Shown here one piece after another: positions 24,751-32,446 of a DNA stretch of 48,384 bases. How positions within the stretch are numbered: the stretch's first letter is position 1; each line of letters opens with the position of its first letter. Made by a program: the position numbers and the translations under genes. Below the pieces are notes generated by a model. The model saw only the letters and a list, made by a program, of their open reading frames with translations, was not told where the DNA came from and searched no databases. Where the stretch lies: assembly GCA_052388025.1 (NCBI GenBank), contig JBQTIP010000242.1, forward strand, positions 1 through 48,384. The letters are read 5' to 3'. The DNA comes from JBQTIP01 sp052388025 (GTDB lineage: Bacteria > Actinomycetota > UBA4738 > HRBIN12).

Positions 24751-25068
24751 TTAGGCGAGCCGTTTCTGGAAGATGATGGCGCGACGCCTGTAGCCCATCC
24801 GCTTCTCCCAGAACGGCACCGACAGAGGGCTGTTGATGTACGTGTCGCACATGGCGAGAGATGCTCCGCGAGCCCGGCCCCATGCTTCAGCTGCCTCGAC
24901 AAGTTGAGTTGCCACACCGCGGCCCCGGTAGGCTTCGGCAGTCGCGAGGGCATTGATGAACAGGCGCGTAGCCCCCAGGTAGGGCTCGATCCGCCAGCCG
25001 TAGAGCAGCTTTCGGCGCGCGGGGAGGGCTGCGGGTCGCGCGTCGACGAGGTCGCCCGGAGGCGACAC
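24751..25068 (-). pseudogene. GNAT acetyltransferase remnant (C-terminal half)
   Basis: 105 codons whose last about 80 residues match the acetyl-CoA binding half of GNAT N-acetyltransferases: FINALATAEAYRGRGVATQL is motif A (the R/Q-x-x-G-x-G/A pyrophosphate loop as YRGRGVA), then EAWGRARGASLAMCDTYIN and the C-terminal FWEKRMGYRRRAIIFQKRL. The N-terminal 50-70 residues expected in the family are absent, and the 5' end of the frame runs into repeat copy B. It is probably a truncated gene left by an insertion, although a short divergent GNAT cannot be excluded. Confidence 0.65.
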
Positions 25069-25137
25069 GCCCGACCACCGCTTGACCGTCCGACGGGCGA
25101 GCCGAGCACCGCGAACGCGGCCCGACCTCAGCGCGCC
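25038..25137 (+). repeat. dispersed inverted-repeat element, copy B
   Basis: Left end GCGCGTCGACGAGGTCGCCC is identical over 20 bases to copy A at 1786; right end CGACCTCAGCGCGCC is identical to copy A near 1874-1888. The total length is 100 versus 103 bases. It lies between the GNAT remnant and the 3' end of rplI, overlapping the 5' part of the remnant frame. Confidence 0.6.
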
Positions 25138-25146
25138 TATCCGGCG

Positions 25147-25599
25147 CTAGGACTCGTCGGCCTCTACCTCGACGGACAGGATCGGGTCGATCTCGGGAAA
25201 CACGTGCAGCCGGACCTCGTGCACCCCGATGCTTCGGATCGGCTCCGCGAGGTGAATGTCGTGCCGGTCGACGGTGACCCCGGTCTGGCGCTCGATCTCC
25301 TCGGCGAGGTCGCTCGCGGTCACGCTCCCGAACAGCCTTCCCTCCTCGCCCACACGAGCGAGCACCTTGAGGGGTGTCGCCGTGAGCTTGGACGCGACCG
25401 CCTCCGCCTCGGTCTTGGCGTGGGCTATCCGCGTCCCGTGGGCGCGTTGCAAGCTCTCGATGTGGCGGACCCCGCCCTTCGTGGCCTTCACCGCGAGGCC
25501 GCGGGGCATCAGGAAATTGCGCGCGTAACCATCGGCGACCTCGACGAGGTCCCCGGGGACGCCGAGCTTCTCGACCGACTTCTGGAGGATTACTTTCAT
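25147..25599 (-). CDS. rplI: 50S ribosomal protein L9
   Basis: 150 residues. The N-terminal domain MKVILQKSVEKLGVPGDLVE, VADGYARNFLMPRGLA is the L9 signature, followed by the long connecting helix (RIAHAKTEAEAVASKL) and the C-terminal domain (LARVGEEGRLFGSVTASDLA). It binds 23S rRNA near the L1 stalk. ATG start overlaps the rpsR stop (ATGA). Confidence 0.98.
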   Translation of the reverse strand: MKVILQKSVEKLGVPGDLVEVADGYARNFLMPRGLAVKATKGGVRHIESLQRAHGTRIAHAKTEAEAVASKLTATPLKVLARVGEEGRLFGSVTASDLAEEIERQTGVTVDRHDIHLAEPIRSIGVHEVRLHVFPEIDPILSVEVEADES

Positions 25600-25868
25600 C
25601 GGCTCGAGTACGGCAGCAGCGCCATCTCGCGGGCGTTCTTCACGGCCATCGCGACGTCGCGCTGGTGCTGCGAGCAGTTCCCACTCACGCGGCGCGAGCG
25701 GATCTTGCCGCGGTCCGAGACGAACTTGCGCAGCACCGACACGTCCTTGTAGTCGACGTGCTCGATCTGTTCCTTGCAGAAGATGCAGACCTTTCGCTTG
25801 AGCTTCTTCTGCCAGGCCTTCTCTTCCTTCTCTTTCCTCGGTGGTCGCTTCCGTGACTTACCCGGCAT
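25596..25868 (-). CDS. rpsR: 30S ribosomal protein S18
   Basis: 90 residues. Basic N-terminus, then VCIFCKEQIEHVDYKDVSVL, RKFVSDRGKIRSRRVSGNC and SQHQRDVAMAVKNAREMALL. The CxxC plus the later Cys make it a zinc-binding (C+) S18. It packs with S6 on the 30S platform. The ATG overlaps the last 11 bases of ssb; a longer frame upstream lacks conservation. Confidence 0.97.
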   Translation of the reverse strand: MPGKSRKRPPRKEKEEKAWQKKLKRKVCIFCKEQIEHVDYKDVSVLRKFVSDRGKIRSRRVSGNCSQHQRDVAMAVKNAREMALLPYSSR

Positions 25869-26313
25869 CCAGCGGTGTCCCTTCCTCGTCGGCTGAGCTC
25901 GCTCCAACCGTCACCGGGGCCGACCAGTCGCCGGATCCACCCGAACGAGACTGGCGTTCCACCTTCGCGGTGGCCCACTTCAGGCTCGGGCCGACCTCGT
26001 CGGCTTCGATCTCGATGACTGAGCGCCGTTCGCCCTCCTGGGTCTCCCAGGAGCGCTGCTTCAAGCGCCCCGACACCATCACTCGGGTGCCCTTCGTCAG
26101 GGACTCCGCCACGTTCTCGGCCAGGGAACGCCAGGCGTTCACCTTGAAGAACGAGGTGTCGCCGTCCCTCCAGGTGCCGTCCGGGTCCTTCACTCGGAAG
26201 CTGACGGCTACGCTGAAATTCACGACGGCCGCGCCGTTCGGCGTGTACCGGAGCTCGGGATCGTCCGTGAGGTTCCCCACGATGATCAGTTGGTTCTCGC
26301 TCGCCATCTCCAT
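25858..26313 (-). CDS. ssb: single-stranded DNA-binding protein
   Basis: About 151 residues: an OB-fold domain (NQLIIVGNLTDDPELRYTPN, FFKVNAWRSLAENVAESL, GTRVMVSGRLKQRSWE) covers residues 6-110, followed by a short linker. The C-terminus ends EEGTPLDAG, without the usual acidic tip with terminal Pro-Phe (DDDIPF type) that recruits partner proteins. ATG at 26313 is chosen over GTGs at 26316/26319 and ATG at 26307 because AAGG lies five bases upstream; it overlaps the rpsF stop (TGATG). Confidence 0.95.
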   Translation of the reverse strand: MEMASENQLIIVGNLTDDPELRYTPNGAAVVNFSVAVSFRVKDPDGTWRDGDTSFFKVNAWRSLAENVAESLTKGTRVMVSGRLKQRSWETQEGERRSVIEIEADEVGPSLKWATAKVERQSRSGGSGDWSAPVTVGASSADEEGTPLDAG

Positions 26314-26666
26314 CACCACCTTGCCTCGTTCCGCTCCCCGGCGGATGGCGTGCCGGGAAGGGGGAAGAACCTGGCCGATCGGGCCGCTCGCACCACGACC
26401 TTGAACCGCAGGACCTCATCCGCCAGCGTCAGGGTTCGGTCGAGCTCGGTTATCGCACCGGGCTCCGCCTTGAACTCGATCACGACGTAGTAGCCCTCGG
26501 ACTGGCGATCGATCTCGAACGCGAGCCGCCTGCGGCCCCACCGGTCCACGTTGGTTACCTCGCCTCCACCCTCGGAGACGACGCGGCTGATGCGGTCCGC
26601 CGCCCCACCGACGACCGATTCGTCGGCCTCGGGGGGCAAGATGAGCATGACTTCGTACTGCTTCAG
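26313..26666 (-). CDS. rpsF: 30S ribosomal protein S6, probable CTG start
   Basis: 117 residues from a CTG codon at 26666: (M)KQYEVMLILPPEADE, the normal S6 N-terminus. A near-perfect GAGGAGG site lies seven bases upstream of this CTG. The nearest ATG (26648) would delete the first beta-strand residues and has no Shine-Dalgarno. Other S6 signatures are VDRWGRRRLAFEIDRQSEG and YYVVIEFKAEP. It binds S18 and 16S rRNA. First gene of the rpsF-ssb-rpsR-rplI unit, each joined to the next by a short overlap. Confidence 0.93.
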   Translation of the reverse strand: MKQYEVMLILPPEADESVVGGAADRISRVVSEGGGEVTNVDRWGRRRLAFEIDRQSEGYYVVIEFKAEPGAITELDRTLTLADEVLRFKVVVRAARSARFFPLPGTPSAGERNEARW

Positions 26667-26873
26667 TTCCCCACCTCCTCTGGTCTGGACGGCCCCCCTG
26701 GGGAGCAGGCCGGTGGACCTCCAGAGTGTATCGGCTACAGGACGACCCTAGCAGGGGGGTCTGACAATCGCTCGCGGGCACCGACCCGCGCCTGCCCGCC
26801 CGCTTCCCGCATCCGGGATTCGCGTCTACACTTTCGGGGAGCCGTGCACTTCGTGCGAAAGGAGGCGCGAGCC

Positions 26874-27662
26874 ATGTCCATCACCATCAGCGACCTGCGA
26901 GCCTGGAAGGCCGCGGGCAGGCGGTTCGCCATGCTGACCGCCTACGACTACCCCACCGCGAAGATCCTCGACGAGGCCGGGATCCCGGTGCTCCTCATAG
27001 GCGATTCGCTGGCCACCAACGTCCTGGGTTACGAGAGCACGCTGCCAGTGACGATGGAGGAGATGCTCCATCACACCCGGGCGGTGGCGCGCGGGGCGAA
27101 GAACGCCCTCATCGTCGGCGACATGCCGTTCCTCTCGTATCAGACCTCGATCGAGGAGGGCATCCGCAACGCCGGCCGGTTCCTGAAGGAGGGCGGGGCG
27201 CACGCCGTGAAGATCGAGGGGCCGCATATCGAGCTGACTCACAAGCTCACCGGCCTCGGGATCCCGGTCATGGGCCACGTGGGGCTCACCCCCCAGTCCG
27301 TCCATGGGATGGGCGGCTACCGGGTCCAGGGGCGGTCCGAGGAGGCCGCGCGCCGTCTATACGACGACGCCGCGGCCTTGGAGAAGGCCGGCGCGTTCGC
27401 CATCGTCCTGGAGGCGGTTCCCGCACAGGTCGGCGCGGAGATCACCCTGAGCCTCACGGTGCCTACCATCGGGATCGGCGCCGGGCCCGGCTGCGACGCC
27501 CAGGTTCTGGTGGTAACAGACCTGCTGGGGCTGACCGAAAGGCCGCCGAAGCTCGCGAAGGCCTACGCGAACCTGCGAGAGGAGATCTCGCGGGCCGCGC
27601 GAGCGTTCGCCGGCGACGTCGAGGACGGGAGCTTCCCGGACGCCGCGCATTCGTACGGCTGA
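26874..27662 (+). CDS. panB: 3-methyl-2-oxobutanoate hydroxymethyltransferase
   Basis: A 262-residue PanB, which adds a hydroxymethyl group from methylene-tetrahydrofolate to ketoisovalerate to give ketopantoate for pantothenate and CoA. Motifs: AMLTAYDYPTAKILDEAGIP, LLIGDSLATNVLGYESTLPV (substrate and Mg2+ Asp), AVKIEGPH, VMGHVGLTPQSVHGMGGY and TIGIGAGPGCDAQVLV. ATG at 26874 is preferred over 26844 because AGGAGG lies seven bases upstream. A TACACT hexamer (26827-26832) may be its -10. Divergent from rpsF; no other pan gene is nearby. Confidence 0.97.
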   Translation: MSITISDLRAWKAAGRRFAMLTAYDYPTAKILDEAGIPVLLIGDSLATNVLGYESTLPVTMEEMLHHTRAVARGAKNALIVGDMPFLSYQTSIEEGIRNAGRFLKEGGAHAVKIEGPHIELTHKLTGLGIPVMGHVGLTPQSVHGMGGYRVQGRSEEAARRLYDDAAALEKAGAFAIVLEAVPAQVGAEITLSLTVPTIGIGAGPGCDAQVLVVTDLLGLTERPPKLAKAYANLREEISRAARAFAGDVEDGSFPDAAHSYG

Positions 27663-27699
27663 AGCCGCACGCTTCGTCGCCGGAGGCCGCGCTCGGGCA

Positions 27700-27705
27700 T
27701 AGACT
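27700..27705 (+). promoter_or_regulatory. -10 element TAGACT before the HisKA kinase
   Basis: TAGACT ends nine bases before a TTG start codon that has no Shine-Dalgarno sequence, the same arrangement as at 14411-14426. This suggests a leaderless or nearly leaderless transcript for the kinase/regulator pair. Confidence 0.4.
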
Positions 27706-27714
27706 TCCGGTCGG

Positions 27715-28452
27715 TTGAGCAAGTCAGAACGCACGACGCCGGGTGACGCCACGGGATCGCGGGAGGCCGTCCATGACATGGCCGAGCTTGCCTCGATCGC
27801 GGCGCACGAGCTCAGGAACCCCCTGATGTCGATCAGGGGACTCGCCACGACCGGCATCCGCCTTTACGAGTCGATGACCGACGAGGAGCGACTGGAGTTC
27901 CTGCGCTTGATCGACCGGGAGGCGGCGCGGCTCAATTCCGTGACCGAGCAGATCGCGACGGCGCTCGCGATCGCGGCCGGGAGCCTTCGTTACAACATCC
28001 AGCCTGAGCCGCTCGGGAAGCTGGTCGAAGAGGTCGCCTGGGACGGCCTCCGCGGGGAGCACGCGATGCTCCTGGAGGCCGACGCCGACCTCGTGGCCAC
28101 CTGCGACCGGGCGCGCGTCCTGGAAGTGCTCGGCTGCCTCTTGGACAACGCGGCCAAGTTCTCGCCGCCGGACGCCCCGATCGAGGTTCGGGCCTATCGG
28201 GGCGCGGACGGGAGCGCCATCGTGGAGGTCGCCGACCGAGGCCCCGGGATCCCGCCGGAGGAGCGCGAGCACGTCTTCGAGCGGTTCGCGCGATGGCGCC
28301 CCCCGGGATACGAGGCAACCCCGGGCGCCGGATTGGGGCTGTTCATCTCCCGCGTTCACATCGAGGCTCAAGGTGGGCGGATCGAGGTCGATGACGAAGC
28401 CGGGAGAGGTACGATCCTGCGGTTCTGGCTTCCCAGGGAGGAGCCGAGTTGA
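27715..28452 (+). CDS. cytoplasmic sensor histidine kinase (HisKA type)
   Basis: 245 residues, with no membrane helix and no recognisable input domain. The phosphoacceptor segment is ASIAAHELRNPLMSIRGLAT (H-box, about residue 31). ATPase motifs are LGCLLDNAAKFSPPDAPIEV (N-box), EVADRGPGIPPEEREHVFER (G1 and F-box) and GAGLGLFISRVHIEAQGG (G2). This is the classical HisKA class, not the HisKA_3 class that usually pairs with NarL-type regulators, yet its partner here is NarL type. TTG start with a -10 nine bases upstream; the stop overlaps the regulator TTG (TTGA). Confidence 0.88.
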   Translation: MSKSERTTPGDATGSREAVHDMAELASIAAHELRNPLMSIRGLATTGIRLYESMTDEERLEFLRLIDREAARLNSVTEQIATALAIAAGSLRYNIQPEPLGKLVEEVAWDGLRGEHAMLLEADADLVATCDRARVLEVLGCLLDNAAKFSPPDAPIEVRAYRGADGSAIVEVADRGPGIPPEEREHVFERFARWRPPGYEATPGAGLGLFISRVHIEAQGGRIEVDDEAGRGTILRFWLPREEPS

Positions 28453-29126
28453 GGAGCGCGACCCGCGAACCCATCGGCCTACTCATCTGCGACGACCACA
28501 AGATCCTGACCGACGCGCTCGCCATGGTCGTCGACCGGGACGAGCACCTGCGGATGCCTGCTGCTCCCGTCCACTCGCCCGAGGAGGCCGTGGAGCTCTG
28601 TCGCAAGCATCGCCCCGACGTCGTGCTCATGGACATCGTCTTCAAGGGCCCCATGAACGGCATCGAGGCCACCCGGAAGATCAAGGAGGTCTCGCCGGCC
28701 ACCAAGGTTGTCATCATGACCGCTCACGACGACGAGCGGCTCCTGGTTGAGGCCGTCGAGGCCGGCGCGTCGGGGTTCCTGGTGAAGGACGAGGCGGCGG
28801 ACGAGGTGCTCGGCGCGGCGAAGGCCGCCGCCGCGGGTGAGGTGCTGATCGACCCGAACATGCTCACCCGGCTCCTGCAGCAGGTTTCCCGGGATCGCGA
28901 GGAGCGGCGCGACGCCCTCGCCCTGCTCGAAGAGCTCACCGGACGGGAGCGCGAGGTCATACAGCTCCTCGCGGAGGGGCTCCGGAACGACGAGATCGCC
29001 TCGAGGCTCTTCATCAGCCCGCAGACCGTCCAGACGCACGTCCGCAACGTCCTGGCGAAGCTCCGGGTCCACTCCAAGCTCGAGGCCGTCGTCTTCACCG
29101 TCAGGCACGGCGCCATCACCATCTAA
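28449..29126 (+). CDS. NarL/LuxR-type response regulator
   Basis: 225 residues. Receiver motifs are GLLICDDHKILTDALAMVV (acidic pair), VVLMDIVFKGPMNGIEATRK (phosphoacceptor Asp, with an unusual one-residue-longer loop in place of MPxMDG) and GFLVKDEAADE (Lys). The helix-turn-helix is LTGREREVIQLLAEGLRNDE then LFISPQTVQTHVRNVLAKLR. TTG start overlaps the kinase stop. Possible autoregulation is not visible. Targets unknown. Confidence 0.92.
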   Translation: MRSATREPIGLLICDDHKILTDALAMVVDRDEHLRMPAAPVHSPEEAVELCRKHRPDVVLMDIVFKGPMNGIEATRKIKEVSPATKVVIMTAHDDERLLVEAVEAGASGFLVKDEAADEVLGAAKAAAAGEVLIDPNMLTRLLQQVSRDREERRDALALLEELTGREREVIQLLAEGLRNDEIASRLFISPQTVQTHVRNVLAKLRVHSKLEAVVFTVRHGAITI

Positions 29127-29176
29127 CCGCCGCTGCTGCCCCATCCGGAGGGCGCGGGCGGGGATAATCGGCCTCT

Positions 29177-30439
29177 ATGGGACAGCCGGCGCGCCGGTTC
29201 GGCCTGGGGCTCGTGCTGGTCTGCCTGTGCTCGACGCTCCTGGTGGGCCTGGCCGTGAAGGCCCCCTGCGCTTCCGGGGATTGGGCCGACGGCAAGCAGT
29301 ACCGTCGGCTGTGCTACTCCGACATCGTGCCGCTGCTCCTCACGGAGCAGCTCTCCACCGGGGACCGCCTCCCCTACCTCGACCCGTGCCGGACCGACGA
29401 GGAGTCTCACTGCGACGAGTACCCGGTGCTCACCATGTACACGATGCGCCTGGGCGCTTGGCTCGCTCCGGCCTCGACGGCTTCCCCAGAGGGTGTGGCG
29501 ACCCGGAGCATCGCCGGGTTCTTCTATGCGAACGCGGGCCTCCTGGCGGTCGCGGCCGTCGTCACGACCGTGTGCCTGTACCTGATGGTCGGCAGGCGCG
29601 CGCTCTGGTTCGCCCTCGCGCCGACGCTCGCCGTGTACGGCTTCATGAACTGGGACCTGCTCGCCGTGGCGCTCGCGACGGCCGCGACCCTCGCCTACCT
29701 CAACCGCCGGGACGTCGCCTCCGGGGTCCTGATCGGACTCGGCGCCGCGGCCAAGCTGTACCCCGCCCTCCTGCTGATCCCGTTCGTGCTCGGGCGCTTC
29801 CACGAGAGGGATCCCGACCGCGGGATCCACCTCGCCTGGTCCGCCGCGGGGACCTACATCGCCCTGAACCTGCCGTTCGCGCTCGCCTCCCCCGGGTCCT
29901 GGTGGGAGTTCTTCCGGTTAAACGCGGAGCGGCCGGCCGACTGGGACAGCCTGTGGTTCATCGGCTGCCACCGGCTCACCGGGAACCTGTTCTGCCAGAA
30001 CACCCCGCTCGTCAATCTCGCGTCGATGCTCGCCTTCGCCGGGGCGAGCGTCGCGCTCTGGCGGCTTCGGGGGACCCGCGCGCCCGAGTTCCCGAGGTGG
30101 ACCTTCGGATTCCCGCTTCTCCTGGTGTTCCTGCTCACGAACAAGGTCTACTCTCCACAGTACGGGCTCTGGCTCCTCCCGTGGTTCGCGCTTGGCCTGC
30201 CTAACCTCAGGCTGTTCGCGGCCTTCGAGCTCGCCGACGTGGCGGTGTTCGTGACGCGCTTCTCGTGGTTTGGACGGCTCGGCCGCTTGGGCGGTCTCCC
30301 CATCGGGGCCTTCCAAATCGCCGTGCTGGTACGGGCTGCGATCCTCATCTGGTGCCTCGTGTCCTGGGTTCGGGGATCCCGCCGGGGCGGCGTCCTGCCC
30401 CTGCCGGAGGACGCGGAGCGGGCCGGGGCGCCCGCGTGA
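29177..30439 (+). CDS. GT-C glycosyltransferase family 87 (polyprenol-phosphate mannosyltransferase-like)
   Basis: A 420-residue membrane protein with about ten helices. It fits the DUF2029/GT87 family: an early catalytic-type acidic loop (CYSDIVPLLLTEQLSTGDRL), YGFMNWDLLAVALATAATLA, and GLGAAAKLYPALLLIPFVLG are characteristic. GT87 enzymes use polyprenyl-phosphate-mannose to extend envelope glycolipids such as lipomannan or arabinomannan. M. tuberculosis Rv0051, next to ponA1, is the same family. ATG start with GATAAT (-10-like) eight bases upstream, so possibly leaderless. The stop overlaps the next start (GTGA). Confidence 0.88.
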   Translation: MGQPARRFGLGLVLVCLCSTLLVGLAVKAPCASGDWADGKQYRRLCYSDIVPLLLTEQLSTGDRLPYLDPCRTDEESHCDEYPVLTMYTMRLGAWLAPASTASPEGVATRSIAGFFYANAGLLAVAAVVTTVCLYLMVGRRALWFALAPTLAVYGFMNWDLLAVALATAATLAYLNRRDVASGVLIGLGAAAKLYPALLLIPFVLGRFHERDPDRGIHLAWSAAGTYIALNLPFALASPGSWWEFFRLNAERPADWDSLWFIGCHRLTGNLFCQNTPLVNLASMLAFAGASVALWRLRGTRAPEFPRWTFGFPLLLVFLLTNKVYSPQYGLWLLPWFALGLPNLRLFAAFELADVAVFVTRFSWFGRLGRLGGLPIGAFQIAVLVRAAILIWCLVSWVRGSRRGGVLPLPEDAERAGAPA

Positions 30440-31623
30440 AGGCGGCCCACGCGGCCAGGGCGGGCCTCCCACGACGGGTCCGTGAAGGCCTCCTCTACTG
30501 CCTGAAGGTCTTCCTAGCCGTGCGGGTCGGCCTGCTCGTGCTGGCGTTCCTCGGGGTGGGGTTGATCCCCGCGCTCGAACCGGCCTCCGTGCCGGGGTGG
30601 GCGGCGCATCCGGCCACGGACCCCGGATGGCATAACCTCTTCACGGCTTGGGAACGCTTCGACGCGCTCTGGTTCCTGCGGATCGCGGCCGACGGGTACC
30701 GGGTGAGCGACGGCAGCGCCGCGTTCTTCCCCCTGTACCCGATCGCCATCCGGATCGTCTCGTGGGGGATCGGCGGCCACGCGTTCGCCGCGGCGCTCGT
30801 CGTCTCGAACCTCTCCTTCCTCGTGGCGATGTGCGTGCTGTATTTCCTCACAGCTTCCGAGCTTTCCGAAGGCGCCGCGCGCCGAACCATCCTTTACCTG
30901 GCCGTCTTTCCGACCTCGTTCTTCTTCTTCGCGCCCTACAGTGAGTCGCTCTTCTTCCTGCTCGCGGTGTCGTCGTTCTGGGCGGCGAGGCGGGGGCGAT
31001 GGGGCCTCGCCGGAGCTCTCGGCGCGCTGGCGGCCCTCACCCGAAGCGTGGGGCTCGTCCTACTGCCGGCGCTGGCCGTCGAGGCGGTGCACCAGCGGAA
31101 GGTGGACGGCGAGCCGCTCATGCCCCGGCTGCTCGCCTCCTCGCTGGTCGGCGTGGGAACCTTCGCCTACCTCGCCTACTGGGGGCTCCGCACCGGCGAC
31201 CTGCTCGCCCCGATCCACCAACAGGCGAACTGGGAACGCGTGGCAGCGGGGCCTTGGGGCTCCCTGATCGAGGGGACGAAGATGGCGTTCCGCTACCCGG
31301 GCCAGTACCCGGGGGCGTACTGGCTGCTGGACTGGCTCATCGTTGTAGCGGTGCTGGCTGCCGCGATCTTCGCGCTGGTTCGGTTCCGCCCCGGCTATAC
31401 CGTCTATCTCTGGGCCGGCCTGGTCGTTCCCCTGTCCTTCGTCTTCCCCGGACGCTCGCTAATGTCGCTCCCGAGGTTCGTCCTCCCGCTCTTCCCGGTC
31501 TTCTGGGCGATGGCCGTCGCCGTCGAACGGGGCCGCATCCCCCATGAGGCCGTGGTGGCGGTTGGGTCGGCCGGGCTAGGGTTGCTCACGGTCCTTTACG
31601 TGAACTGGTACTACATCTTCTGA
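30436..31623 (+). CDS. GT-C mannosyltransferase, PIG-V-like family
   Basis: A 395-residue membrane protein with about nine helices. The first external loop has AWERFDALWFLRIAADGYR, the Asp-containing catalytic loop of the PIG-V (GPI mannosyltransferase 2)-like bacterial family, and SAAFFPLYPIAIRIVSW follows; LAVFPTSFFFFAPYSESLFF and FPGRSLMSLPRFVLPLFPVF are further family motifs. It is predicted to transfer mannose from a polyprenyl donor on the outer side of the membrane. GTG start overlapping the GT87 stop, so the two glycosyltransferases are co-translated and probably act in one glycolipid pathway. Confidence 0.85.
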   Translation: MKAAHAARAGLPRRVREGLLYCLKVFLAVRVGLLVLAFLGVGLIPALEPASVPGWAAHPATDPGWHNLFTAWERFDALWFLRIAADGYRVSDGSAAFFPLYPIAIRIVSWGIGGHAFAAALVVSNLSFLVAMCVLYFLTASELSEGAARRTILYLAVFPTSFFFFAPYSESLFFLLAVSSFWAARRGRWGLAGALGALAALTRSVGLVLLPALAVEAVHQRKVDGEPLMPRLLASSLVGVGTFAYLAYWGLRTGDLLAPIHQQANWERVAAGPWGSLIEGTKMAFRYPGQYPGAYWLLDWLIVVAVLAAAIFALVRFRPGYTVYLWAGLVVPLSFVFPGRSLMSLPRFVLPLFPVFWAMAVAVERGRIPHEAVVAVGSAGLGLLTVLYVNWYYIF

Positions 31624-31687
31624 GCATGGTGCCGACACTTACAATGGATCGCCGCATGATGCAGCCGACCCAGCAAGGGAGCAGCGC

Positions 31688-32326
31688 GTGACGATCAAGG
31701 TAGCGATAGCCGACGACCACTCGCTCGTGCGTCAGGGACTCCGGCGCTACCTCGACATGGCCGAGGGGATCGAGGTGGTGGGCGAGGCGGCCAACGGCAA
31801 GGAGCTGCTGGAGCTGATCGAGAGCGCCAGTCCCGGGATCGCGCTGGTGGACATCCGGATGCCCGAGATGGACGGCCTCGAAGCCGCCCGGCAGATCCGC
31901 GAACGGTTCCCCGAGGTCGGGGTCATCATGCTTACGGCATACGACGACCGTCAGTTCGTGGTGGAGGCCGTCCGCTCGGGTGCCCGAGGCTACGTGCTCA
32001 AGGCCCGGGACGCCGAGCACCTGATCCAGACGGTGCGCCTGGTCGCGGGCGGCAACATGGTGATCGATCCACAGCTAGTGGTCGCGCTGGCCGAGGAGCT
32101 CTCGACGGCGAAGGAGCGCGATCGCCGGGCCGAGACGCTCACGGCGCGCGAGATCGAGGTTCTCCAGCTCCTCGCCTTCGGGCACACGAACCGCGACATC
32201 GCCGAGCGTCTTTACATCTCCCCCGACACGGTGAAGACGCACCTTGAGCACATCTTCGAGAAGCTCGGCGCCTCCGACCGGACGGCGGCCGTCGCCGTGG
32301 CCCTCCGCCGCCGGCTCATCGAGTAG
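31688..32326 (+). CDS. NarL/LuxR-type response regulator
   Basis: 212 residues. Receiver: VAIADDHSLVRQGLRRYL (acidic pair), IALVDIRMPEMDGLEAARQI (phosphoacceptor Asp) and GYVLKARDAEHL (Lys). DNA-binding domain: LTAREIEVLQLLAFGHTNRD then LYISPDTVKTHLEHIFEKLG. GTG start with AAGGGAG upstream; a TACAAT -10-like hexamer is at 31641-31646. It precedes the large kinase by 120 bases on the same strand and is its likely partner. Confidence 0.93.
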   Translation: MTIKVAIADDHSLVRQGLRRYLDMAEGIEVVGEAANGKELLELIESASPGIALVDIRMPEMDGLEAARQIRERFPEVGVIMLTAYDDRQFVVEAVRSGARGYVLKARDAEHLIQTVRLVAGGNMVIDPQLVVALAEELSTAKERDRRAETLTAREIEVLQLLAFGHTNRDIAERLYISPDTVKTHLEHIFEKLGASDRTAAVAVALRRRLIE

Positions 32327-32446
32327 TCGCGGTAGTCCGTTCCGGTCAGGCGGGTGCCCACCATTCGGCCTAGGATACTGCGGACCACAGTCGCCCCGGA
32401 CGGGTGATGGAGTGAGCCCTCGAGAGCGGCCATAGTTACAGGTCGA

